DNA of 13,190 nucleotides from JADGGV01 sp035715725 (lineage in GTDB: Bacteria; Gemmatimonadota; Gemmatimonadetes; Longimicrobiales; RSA9). The DNA lies in the NCBI GenBank assembly GCA_035715725.1, contig DASTKT010000169.1:1-13190 (forward strand), in the 5' to 3' direction. Position numbers and translations under genes: made by a program. Positions 7,546 through 13,190 of the stretch are shown one piece after another; within the stretch, counting starts at the first letter, position 1, and each line of letters starts with the position of its first letter. Under the pieces are notes generated by a model, which was not told the origin of the DNA, made no database searches, and saw only the letters and a list, made by a program, of their open reading frames with translations.

Positions 7546-7977
7546 ACGGGCCCAACGCCGGGCCAGTCTCGGTCCACGTCGACCATGTGGATTCATGATA
7601 TCGTCAGCGGATGAGTCGGTCGGGAGAGATGGAACAGGCCGCATCTATCGCTCTTATCGGGAGTGAATGCTATAGCGATACATCGGCGCAGATTGGCCGA
7701 CATACGGCACGGCCGCGGCCAACTTACACGCTTCGCGCGAGCCGTCAACCATTCGCCGGGATGGAGGCTCCGGCAGAGCGGGCGAGCTAGAGCCGGCTGG
7801 CGGACCGGACGCGCCGGAGGCGCCCCCGCCGGCAAGGGGTGAGCGGGGCGGGCCGGGGCGGGGGCAGGCGGCGCTGCGAGGGCGCCCGTGTCGGAGGCCG
7901 CCGGCGCGGCGGAACCGGCCTTGCCGTGCGCGGGATTGGGCTGACGCCGACATTCCCCATCCAGCCAGGAGGTCGTG
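7546..7977. other. Intergenic region between divergent genes
   Basis: About 430 bp with no supported gene. The part near 7640-7720 is less GC-rich than its surroundings and carries the inverted pair TATCGCT (7646-7652) and AGCGATA (7674-7680), separated by 21 bp. The rest is GC-rich with overlapping short complementary stretches (for example around 7795-7840) typical of such base composition. Promoters for both flanking genes should lie here, but I see no convincing -35/-10 pair. Confidence 0.5.
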
Positions 7978-8742
7978 ATGGCCGAAGTTGTCGTGGTCCG
8001 GCGGCCGCGTATTTCGCCCCTCGCGCTGCTGGCGCTGGGGCTGGCGGTGCTGAGCGCGCTCGCGGTGGTGCTGGCGGGGCTGGGGACGCGGTGGGGGTGG
8101 TGGCGGTTCACGACGGGGTTCGTGGTGCTGCGCTACGGCTTCTACGGGGCGGGGCTGGCGCTGCTGCTGGGGATCGTGGCGGTGGTGCGGACGCGGCCGG
8201 GATCGGGGCGGCGGGGTCTGCTCGTGGCGGTGCTCGCGCTGCTCGGCGGGGGCGTCGTGACGGGCGAGCTGGTGCGGTGGCTGGCGCGGGCGCGGTCGGC
8301 GCCGCCGATCCACGACATCACGACGGACATGGTGGACCCGCCGGCGTTCGTGGCGATCCTTCCGCTGCGGGCGCAGGCGGCGAACGCGGCGGAGTACGGC
8401 GGGGCGGCGGTGGCGCAGCGGCAGCAGGCGGCGTATCCGGACGTGCAGCCGGTGATCCTCATGGAGCCGCCGGCGAAGGCGCTGGCGGACGCGGCGGCGG
8501 TGGCGCGGGAGATGGGGTGGGAGACCGTGGCGGTGGACTCGGCGGGGGGACGGCTGGAGGCGACGGCGACGACGCGGTGGTTCGGCTTCAAGGACGACGT
8601 CGTGGTGCGCGTGCGGCCGGTGGGGACGGGGAGCCGGGTGGACGTGCGGTCGGTCTCCCGGGTCGGCCGGGGCGACGTCGGGACGAACGCGCGGCGGGTG
8701 CGGGAGTTCATGGAGCTGCTGAAGCGGCGGGCGGGGGCGTGA
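7978..8742 (+). CDS. DUF1499 family membrane protein with three N-terminal TM helices
   Basis: A 254-residue protein. Three hydrophobic helices lie at about 13-35, 48-70 and 80-102. A soluble C-terminal domain at about 110-250 has the look of DUF1499: PPIHDITTDMVDPPAF at its start, then GWETVAVDSAGGRLEATATT, WFGFKDDVVVRVRP, SRVDVRSVSRVGRGDVGTNA, and a final REFMELLKRR helix. The function of DUF1499 is not established. Stand-alone versions are common, and fusion to a small membrane module is a known variant. ATG 7978 is chosen because AGGAGG (7967-7972) sits 5 nt upstream. A GTG at 7975 is in frame but only 2 nt from that site. The gene is a single transcription unit with a strong hairpin 72 bp after its stop. 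Confidence 0.85.
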   Translation: MAEVVVVRRPRISPLALLALGLAVLSALAVVLAGLGTRWGWWRFTTGFVVLRYGFYGAGLALLLGIVAVVRTRPGSGRRGLLVAVLALLGGGVVTGELVRWLARARSAPPIHDITTDMVDPPAFVAILPLRAQAANAAEYGGAAVAQRQQAAYPDVQPVILMEPPAKALADAAAVAREMGWETVAVDSAGGRLEATATTRWFGFKDDVVVRVRPVGTGSRVDVRSVSRVGRGDVGTNARRVREFMELLKRRAGA

Positions 8743-8814
8743 GCCGACGGAGCTGCGTCACGCGAAGGCGCGGCGGATGACCCCGCGGTCGAGGGTTGCC
8801 CGTGAATCGTAGAG

Positions 8815-8844
8815 GCGCCCGGTGGGGAGCGACCCACCGGGCGC
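8815..8844 (+). terminator. 12-bp hairpin after the DUF1499 gene (probable terminator)
   Basis: The arms GCGCCCGGTGGG and CCCACCGGGCGC are perfectly complementary around the 6-nt loop GAGCGA, 72 bp downstream of the DUF1499 stop. The sequence after the stem is TGTCCGTTCC, without a real T-run. This is either a weak intrinsic terminator or an mRNA 3'-end stabiliser. Such T-poor hairpins are common gene ends in GC-rich genomes. Confidence 0.55.
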
Positions 8845-8866
8845 TGTCCGTTCCGGGAGCGGAGTC

Positions 8867-8902
8867 GATCTCGATCTCGATCTCGAGCGCGATCTCGATC
8901 TC
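8867..8902. repeat. GATCTC hexanucleotide tandem tract
   Basis: Six consecutive hexamers: three GATCTC, one GAGCGC, then two GATCTC. It lies in the non-coding gap after the DUF1499 gene, and its last two units begin the homology to the second intergenic element. Open frames through it give only SI, DL or RS dipeptide runs and are not genes. Confidence 0.85.
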
Positions 8903-9164
8903 GTGTGTTTCGAGCCCGCGCCGAGCACCGCAGGCGCTGCGCCCGCGCCCGTCCTCACGTCCGCGGGCGTCCCCGCCTCCGGAAATGTGTCACACGGAGC
9001 CACGGAGTCCACGGAGGCACGGCCACAGCCCGCCGGCAACACGCCGGCCGCCTGCGTACGCCGGACATGACATCAAGGAAACGTGCGCTCCCCGGTGTCT
9101 CTCCAGCGCCTGGCGACTCTCCGTGTCCCCCGTGTCTCCGTGTGACCCATTTCCGTTCCCGACC
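8891..9164 (+). repeat. Intergenic repeat element, copy A
   Basis: About 274 bp of non-coding DNA that matches the reverse complement of 11832-12102 from end to end. The parts in order are: the end of the GATCTC tract; a moderately conserved spacer (shared CTCAC, TCCGC, GGCG, CCCC words near 8953-8974); and TCACACGGAG (8990-8999) opening a series of CACGGAG words at about 9-nt spacing. A core at 9010-9056 is identical to copy B over 47 bp and contains GCCGGC-AACAC-GCCGGC. Next come a conserved ATGACATCAA word (9066-9075) and GTGCGCTCCCC. A right arm ending CTCCGTGTGA (9136-9145) mirrors the left arm, and the element closes with ATTTCCGTTCCCGACC. It lies between the convergent DUF1499 and GNAT genes. 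No transposase or coding content is seen. Confidence 0.85.
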
Positions 9165-9199
9165 CTGACCGCGAGCCGGCCGAACGCCGCTCCCGGCCG

Positions 9200-9700
9200 T
9201 TACCGGCCGCTGGCGCGAGGGTCCGGCTCGGCGGGGAGCTCGAGGTAGTAGTGGAGGAAGTCGTCGAGGCGGTAGCCGGCGGACTCGTACAGCGCGCGCG
9301 CAGATGCATTCGACTCGGCCGTGGCGAGCTCGACCAGCGCCGCGCCGCTCTCCCGCGCGACGGCCTTCACGGCCGCGAGCAGCGCGCGGGCCACGCCGCG
9401 GCGGCGGTGCGCCGGGGCGGTGAACAGGTCGTTGAGGATCCACGCGCGACGCAGCCGGATCGACGAGAACGTCGGATAGAGCTGGGCGAAGCCCAGCACC
9501 TCGCCGGAGGCGTGGTCCTCGGCGCCCTCGCGCTCGTCGTCGACGGCGAGGAGGATGACGGAGTCGTCGCGCGCGAGGCGCTCGCGCAGGAACGCCTCGA
9601 CGCGGGCGTCCTCGCGCGGGCGGCCGTAGAACGCGCGGTAGGCGTGGAAGAGCCCGGCGAGGGCCGGGAGCTGGGCGGGCGTCGCGCGGATCACGCGCAT
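9200..9700 (-). CDS. GNAT family N-acetyltransferase
   Basis: A 166-residue acetyl-CoA-dependent acyltransferase of the GNAT fold. Visible family marks are the start strand MRVIRATPAQLPALAGLF, the strand SGEVLGFAQLYPTFSS (65-80), ILNDLFTAPAHRRRGVARALL (88-108) with the acetyl-CoA pyrophosphate-binding RRRGVA at 99-104, and the closing ESNASARALYESAGYRL. The last matches motif B, with the usual Asn and Tyr. ATG 9700 follows GGAGAG about 10 nt upstream. The gene is 77 bp downstream of the MFS exporter on the same strand, so the two are probably co-transcribed. A modifying enzyme paired with an exporter could serve detoxification, but the acceptor is unknown. Its TAA sits inside a GC-rich inverted repeat (GGCCG-TTAC-CGGCC) close to repeat element A. 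Confidence 0.9.
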   Translation of the reverse strand: MRVIRATPAQLPALAGLFHAYRAFYGRPREDARVEAFLRERLARDDSVILLAVDDEREGAEDHASGEVLGFAQLYPTFSSIRLRRAWILNDLFTAPAHRRRGVARALLAAVKAVARESGAALVELATAESNASARALYESAGYRLDDFLHYYLELPAEPDPRASGR

Positions 9701-9777
9701 GGCGGTCTTCTCTCCGGGTCGTGGGACCGGCTCGTGCGAGCGGCCGCCCAAGATACGCGGTCGCCGGGAGGCGCGCT

Positions 9778-11214
9778 TCAGCCGGGGCGAACTCGCCCGC
9801 GCTTGAGCGAGGCGACGACGCCGAGCGCGCAGAGCGCGGCGAAGATGCCGAACGCCAGGCGGGCCGCGTGGAGGAACGCGGGGTGGAGCTCCGGCGTGAT
9901 GCGCGTCGCGCCGATGAGGAGCGAGAAGATGAGGAGCACGGCCGCCATGCTGAGCATCTGGCCGAGGAGGCGCATGGTGCCGAGCACGCCGGAGGCGACG
10001 CCGTAGAGGCGCGGCGCGACGGAGCTCATGATCGCGGTCGTGTTGGGCGAGGAGAAGAGCGCGAAGCCGGTGCCGAGCAGGGCGAGGACGAGGACGAGGT
10101 GGGCGGTGGAGGTGACCGGCGAGAGCCCGGTGAGGAGGAGCAGGCCGGCGGCGGTGAGCGCCATGCCGCCGGAGGCGAGCACGCGCGGCTCGACCCACTC
10201 GGAGAGGCGGCCGGCGGCGGGCGAGAGGATCGCCTGCACGATCGGCTGGGCGACGAGGAGCGAGCCGGCGGCCTCGGGTCCCATGCCGCGGACGTACTGC
10301 AGGTACAGGCTGAGGAGGAACGGCACGCCGAACGTGGCGCTGTAGCTGATGAGCGCGGCCAGGTTCGAGAAGGCGAAGACGGCGTTCTCGCGGAAGAGGC
10401 GCGGGTCGAGGAGCGGCTGCGGCGTGCGCGCCTCCCACGCCGTGAAGACGCCGAGCCCGACGGCGCCGAGGCCGGTGAGCAGGGCGCCGGAGCGGGCTGG
10501 CAGCCGGGAGAGCCCGACCATGAGCGCGATCAGCGCTCCGGCGTAGAGCGCCGCGCCGACGCCCTCGAAGCGCTCACCGCTCGCTCCGGCCCACTCGCCG
10601 CGCAGCCGCAGCGCGGTGAGCGTCCCCGCCGCGAAGGCGATGGGCGCCGCGAAGAGGTAGATGCTGCGCCAGCCGAAGTGCTCGGTCAGGACGCCGCCGA
10701 GGAACGGGCCGAGCGAGAGCCCGAGGTAGACGGCGGCGACCTGGATGCCGAGGGCGCGGCCGAGCCGGTGCGGCGGGAAGACCGACGTGAGGATGGCGGT
10801 GCCGGTCCCGAAGACGAGCGCGCCGCCGACGCCTTCCAGCAGCCGCGCGGCGATGAGCGCGGCGCCGGACGGCGCGAGCGCGCAGAGGATGCTGGTCAGG
10901 GTGAAGAGCAGCATCCCGGCGACGAAGAAGCGCTTGCGGCCGTGGATGTCGGCGAGGCGCCCGAACGGGAGGAGGAACACGCCCGCGCCGAGCAGGAACG
11001 CGCCCGTGACCCACCCCAGCGCGACGGCGTTCATGTGCAGCTCGGCGCCGATCGCCGGGAGCGAGATGTTGACGGCCGACCCCATGAACGGGGTCAGGAA
11101 GCCGGCCGTGGCGGCGGCCGTCAGCGCGACCCGCTGGAGCGCGGCATCGCCGTCGCTCGGTTCGCGCCCGCGGCCTCGCGCGGCTCCGTCCGGTCCCGCG
11201 TCCGCTCCGCTCAC
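9778..11214 (-). CDS. MFS transporter, DHA2 (EmrB/QacA-like) drug:proton antiporter family
   Basis: A 478-residue inner-membrane protein with about 14 predicted helices, matching the size and layout of the DHA2 family of multidrug/proton antiporters. TM1 carries FMGSAVNISLPAIG. Loop 2-3 carries motif A, GRLADIHGRKR (85-95). The fifth helix carries the antiporter motif C-like GLSLGPFLGGVL (165-176), followed by FGWRSIYLF, which is typical of the group. The start is GTG 11214, giving a hydrophilic tail of about 27 residues. The next Met is inside TM1, so a later start is unlikely, and GGAG lies just upstream. It precedes the GNAT gene on the same strand and diverges from the small lipoprotein gene. 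Substrate unknown; efflux of toxic compounds is the family's usual role. Confidence 0.92.
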   Translation of the reverse strand: MSGADAGPDGAARGRGREPSDGDAALQRVALTAAATAGFLTPFMGSAVNISLPAIGAELHMNAVALGWVTGAFLLGAGVFLLPFGRLADIHGRKRFFVAGMLLFTLTSILCALAPSGAALIAARLLEGVGGALVFGTGTAILTSVFPPHRLGRALGIQVAAVYLGLSLGPFLGGVLTEHFGWRSIYLFAAPIAFAAGTLTALRLRGEWAGASGERFEGVGAALYAGALIALMVGLSRLPARSGALLTGLGAVGLGVFTAWEARTPQPLLDPRLFRENAVFAFSNLAALISYSATFGVPFLLSLYLQYVRGMGPEAAGSLLVAQPIVQAILSPAAGRLSEWVEPRVLASGGMALTAAGLLLLTGLSPVTSTAHLVLVLALLGTGFALFSSPNTTAIMSSVAPRLYGVASGVLGTMRLLGQMLSMAAVLLIFSLLIGATRITPELHPAFLHAARLAFGIFAALCALGVVASLKRGRVRPG

Positions 11215-11237
11215 CCGCTCCGCCCGTCCCCGCCGAC

Positions 11238-11266
11238 TTGCCCTGCGCGGCCTCCGGCTCTACCGT
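11238..11266 (+). promoter_or_regulatory. Candidate promoter for the small lipoprotein, implying a leaderless mRNA
   Basis: TTGCCC (11238-11243), a 17-bp spacer and TACCGT (11261-11266) form a plausible sigma70-type pair. Only 5 bp lie between the -10 and ATG 11272, and no Shine-Dalgarno sequence precedes either possible start. This fits transcription beginning at the start codon. The -10 match is weak, so the call is tentative. Confidence 0.35.
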
Positions 11267-11271
11267 TCGAC

Positions 11272-11712
11272 ATGATCCAAAACTCCATGAGAGGACGGGC
11301 GTTGGCGCTCGGACTGGTCCTGGCCGCCACGGCCGCGGGGCTCGGCGGCTGCACGGGGCGGAGCGGACCGACCGAGCCCGGCCGACTCGCGCCCGGTGTC
11401 TGGGGCGCGGATGGAGCGAACCTCACGGTGGCGTCCGACCACGCGCTGCTCGAGCTGTCGTGCGCGCAGGGAACGATCACCGGTCCGCTCGTGGTCGGCG
11501 AGGCCGGCGCGGTGCAGGCGGACGGCACGTTCGGCCGCGTGGGCGGCGCGCCGCCGCCGGACGGGATCTTCCCGAGCTACGCCGCGCGCTACACCGGCCG
11601 CCTCGCCGGCGACGCGCTCACGCTCTCGATCCTCGTGCCGGCCACGGCGCAGGAGCTGGGCCCGTTCGTGCTGAGGAAGGGGCAGCACGGGCGGATCATC
11701 TACTGTCCGTGA
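11272..11712 (+). CDS. Small lipoprotein of unknown function
   Basis: A 146-residue protein. After MRGR, a hydrophobic stretch leads to the lipobox LGGC with Cys27, then a short Ser/Pro/Gly linker. The mature part reads as a compact beta-rich domain: APGVWGADGANLTV, ALLELSCAQGTITGPL, ARYTGRLAGDALTLSI, and finally GPFVLRKGQHGRIIYCP. Its two non-lipid cysteines (one in LELSC, one at the third residue from the end) could form a disulfide. The pattern of an opening WG-containing strand, a mid Cys, a YTG-containing strand and a C-terminal Cys suggests a real small domain family, but I cannot name it. Starts at 11272 and 11287 are both possible. Neither has a ribosome site, and 11272 fits the candidate promoter. 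Confidence 0.75.
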   Translation: MIQNSMRGRALALGLVLAATAAGLGGCTGRSGPTEPGRLAPGVWGADGANLTVASDHALLELSCAQGTITGPLVVGEAGAVQADGTFGRVGGAPPPDGIFPSYAARYTGRLAGDALTLSILVPATAQELGPFVLRKGQHGRIIYCP

Positions 11713-11783
11713 GGCCCCCGCCCGGGCCTCGATCCCGCAGGACATCACCGCAGGGCGTCGACCTCGAGCGGGCGACGGATGAC

Positions 11784-11807
11784 GAGCCCGAGCCCGATCT
11801 CGAGCCC
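11784..11807. repeat. Short GAGCCC/GATCTC hexamer tract
   Basis: Four hexamers in phase (GAGCCC, GAGCCC, GATCTC, GAGCCC) lie in the gap after the small lipoprotein gene, about 25 bp before repeat element B. The composition resembles the tract beside element A, although here it sits at the other end of the element. Confidence 0.6.
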
Positions 11808-11831
11808 GTCCGTGTTCGCTGGCACTGCTGC

Positions 11832-12102
11832 GGTCGGGAACGGAAATTTTCACCGCAGAGGCGCAGAGGGCTCAGAGGATTGGCGGGCGGCGGAAGCTCG
11901 CCGGGGGAGCGCACCTTCCTTTGATGTCATCTCCGGCGTGCGCAGGCGGCCGGCGTGTTGCCGGCGGGCTGTGGCCGTGCCTCCGTGCCCTCCGTGTCTC
12001 CGTGTGACACGTTTGGAGCCGGGGGTCGCCGGCGGAGGTGAGGCCGGGCTCGGGCGCCCGCGCCGCGCCAACGGCGCTGGGCGCCCTCGCGTGATCGAGA
12101 TC
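11832..12102 (-). repeat. Intergenic repeat element, copy B (inverted relative to copy A)
   Basis: About 271 bp, homologous in reverse complement to 8891-9164. It begins GGTCGGGAACGGAAAT, the counterpart of the end of copy A. A series of CGCAGAG-type words at about 9-nt spacing follows (11851-11880), replacing the CACGGAG words of copy A's right arm. Then come GATGTCAT (11933-11940 region) and the 47-bp identical core at 11941-11987. CTCCGTG words end in CTCCGTGTGA (11999-12008), followed by a spacer and GATCGAGATC at 12093-12102. It lies between the convergent lipoprotein and S9 peptidase genes, ending 15 bp from the S9 stop. The gap 11713-12116 holds no supported gene. Confidence 0.85.
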
Positions 12103-12116
12103 GGAGCCCTACCGCT

Positions 12117-13190
12117 CTAGCGCCCCTGCTCCGCCCGCGCCGTCCGCTTCGGCTCGAACGTCCCCCACCGGCGGTACCAGTCCATCATGTAGAGCTGCGT
12201 GCGCATCCAGTTCGAGGGCTTCGAGCCGGTGCCGTGGAACTCGCCCTCGAAGCGCAGCAGCGTGGTGGGCACGCCGCGCACCTTCAGCGCGGAGAAGTAC
12301 TCCTCCGTCTGCGGCATCGGCGTGCGCATGTCCAGGACGCCGGTCATGAGGAGCGTGGGCGTCTTGACGTTGCCCACGTACATGAGCGACGAGTGCTTCA
12401 GCCACGGCGTCGGGTCCTCCCAGAACGGCTTGTCGAAGAAGTTGTAGGTGAAGAACGGGATGTCGGTCTCGCCGGCGAAGGAGAGCCAGTCGATGACCGG
12501 GCAGCGCACCGTCGCCGCCTTGAAGCGGTCGGTGTGGCCGATGACCCAGCTCGTGAGCACGCCGCCGCCGCTGCACCCGCCGACGAACATGTTCTGCGGG
12601 TCGACGTACCCCTTCGCGATGGCGGCGTCCACGCCCGCCATCAGGTCCTCGTAGTCGACGCCGGGGTAGTCGCGCTCGATCGCGTTGCCGAACTGCGTGC
12701 CGTACCCCGTGCTGCCGCGCGGATTCGTGTAGAGCACGACGAAGCCGTTGGCGGCGAAGTTCTGGAACGCGGGGTTGAAGGCGACGTTGTACATCCCGTG
12801 CGGCCCGCCGTGGATCTCCATGACGAGCGGGTACTTGCGGCCCGGCTGGAAGCCCGGCGGCTTGACGAGCCAGCCGTCGATCTTCTGCCCGCCGGTGGAG
12901 GTGTAGGCGAGCGGCTCGACGTCGCCGAGGCGGACGCGCTCGAGGAGGTCGGCGTTCACGTGGGTCAGCGTCGCCATCTGCTTCGGCTGGCGCACCGGGA
13001 AGCGGACGACGTCGGGCGGCGACTTCGGCCCGCTGACCGTGCCGACGGCGACGCCGGTGCGGGAGAGCGAGCCGAGCTGGAGCATGTGCTGGCCGTCCGT
13101 GACCGGGCGCACGCCGCCGCCGACCGGCGCGAAGTAGACGTTCGCGGTGCCGTGGTCGTCCGCGGTGAAGTAGACGCCGTTGCCGTCGGG
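12117..13190 (-). CDS. S9 prolyl-oligopeptidase family serine peptidase, C-terminal part (runs off right edge)
   Basis: The last 357 residues of an S9 family peptidase, of the acylaminoacyl-peptidase or dipeptidyl-peptidase type. The frame is open to the window edge, so the start and most of the propeller are missing. The remaining propeller part reads DGNGVYFTADDHGTANVYF, SLSRTGVAVG. The catalytic domain then begins at AYTSTGGQKIDGWLVKPPGF, with the oxyanion-region motif EIHGGPHG and NPRGSTGYG. The triad is complete: Ser in GGCSGGG (codon 12570-12572), Asp in TGVLDMRTP (12330-12332) and His in EFHGTG (12234-12236). The residue before the nucleophile is Cys and the one after is Gly, rather than the common S-Y-G-G form. 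No signal peptide can be judged. It is a separate unit from the left-hand operon but shares the peptide-degrading theme. It ends 15 bp from repeat element B. Confidence 0.93.
   Translation of the reverse strand, partial: PDGNGVYFTADDHGTANVYFAPVGGGVRPVTDGQHMLQLGSLSRTGVAVGTVSGPKSPPDVVRFPVRQPKQMATLTHVNADLLERVRLGDVEPLAYTSTGGQKIDGWLVKPPGFQPGRKYPLVMEIHGGPHGMYNVAFNPAFQNFAANGFVVLYTNPRGSTGYGTQFGNAIERDYPGVDYEDLMAGVDAAIAKGYVDPQNMFVGGCSGGGVLTSWVIGHTDRFKAATVRCPVIDWLSFAGETDIPFFTYNFFDKPFWEDPTPWLKHSSLMYVGNVKTPTLLMTGVLDMRTPMPQTEEYFSALKVRGVPTTLLRFEGEFHGTGSKPSNWMRTQLYMMDWYRRWGTFEPKRTARAEQGR

Noticed and set aside
8990..9145. CRISPR-like array from the repeated CACGGAG words
   Set aside because: Repeat words are about 7 nt at 9-nt spacing, with no 25-40-nt repeats or unique spacers and no cas genes.
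8758..9248. Open frames through the hexamer tract and element A (SRSRSR- or SISISI-type products)
   Set aside because: They encode simple dipeptide runs from a tandem repeat and have no start signals or recognisable domains.
9750..9755. A TATCTT -10-like box just before the GNAT gene as a separate promoter
   Set aside because: No acceptable -35 at 16-18 bp; co-transcription with the MFS gene explains expression.
9721..11270. Upstream in-frame extension of the small lipoprotein across the MFS gene
   Set aside because: The extension is Glu/Arg/Gly-rich antisense translation; a normal lipoprotein signal begins only at 11272.
8867..12102. Composite transposon bounded by inverted insertion sequences
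   Set aside because: The bounding elements are about 270 bp, have no transposase frame, and no target-site duplication can be pointed out.

Overview
The window is very GC-rich chromosomal DNA. It encodes a SusC/RagA TonB-linked receptor with its SusD partner, several lipoproteins with clear lipoboxes, and several secreted peptidases. SusC/SusD pairs in such GC-rich DNA, next to M19 and S9 peptidases, suggest a member of Gemmatimonadota or a related FCB-group lineage. This is an inference from protein style, because no rRNA or marker gene is present.

Left block (1-6757, all on the minus strand): a probable nutrient-uptake operon read right to left. A near-consensus sigma70-type promoter (TTGACC, 17 bp, TATACT) at 6729-6757 has a perfect 7-5-7 palindrome between and over its boxes. 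A leader of about 410 nt follows, then susC-like (6308-3384), susD-like (3344-2055), an M19 membrane dipeptidase family enzyme (2058-712, GTG start overlapping the susD stop) and a CocE/NonD-type serine hydrolase (648 to beyond the left edge). The two enzymes have probable export signals and peptide- or ester-cleaving folds. The simplest reading is that the outer-membrane pair imports peptides or acylated peptide-like compounds that these enzymes trim.

Middle block (6803-8742): a broken minus-strand lipoprotein gene and a plus-strand DUF1499 membrane protein. The broken gene has an Ig-like N-terminal part in one frame and a beta-rich C-terminal part in another. Between them is about 430 bp without a recognised gene. 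A strong hairpin that may act as a terminator follows the DUF1499 gene.

Right block (9200-13190): a minus-strand pair, MFS exporter then GNAT acetyltransferase, diverging from a small plus-strand lipoprotein gene. After that comes the 3' part of a minus-strand S9 prolyl-oligopeptidase-family gene that runs off the right edge.

The most unusual feature is a pair of about 270-bp non-coding elements at 8891-9164 and 11832-12102. They are in inverted orientation, and each sits between two convergent genes (DUF1499/GNAT and lipoprotein/S9). They share a 47-bp perfectly identical core, a terminal palindromic pattern built on 9-nt-spaced CACGGAG or CGCAGAG words, and hexanucleotide (GATCTC-like) tracts nearby. 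They look like a dispersed, structured intergenic repeat family.
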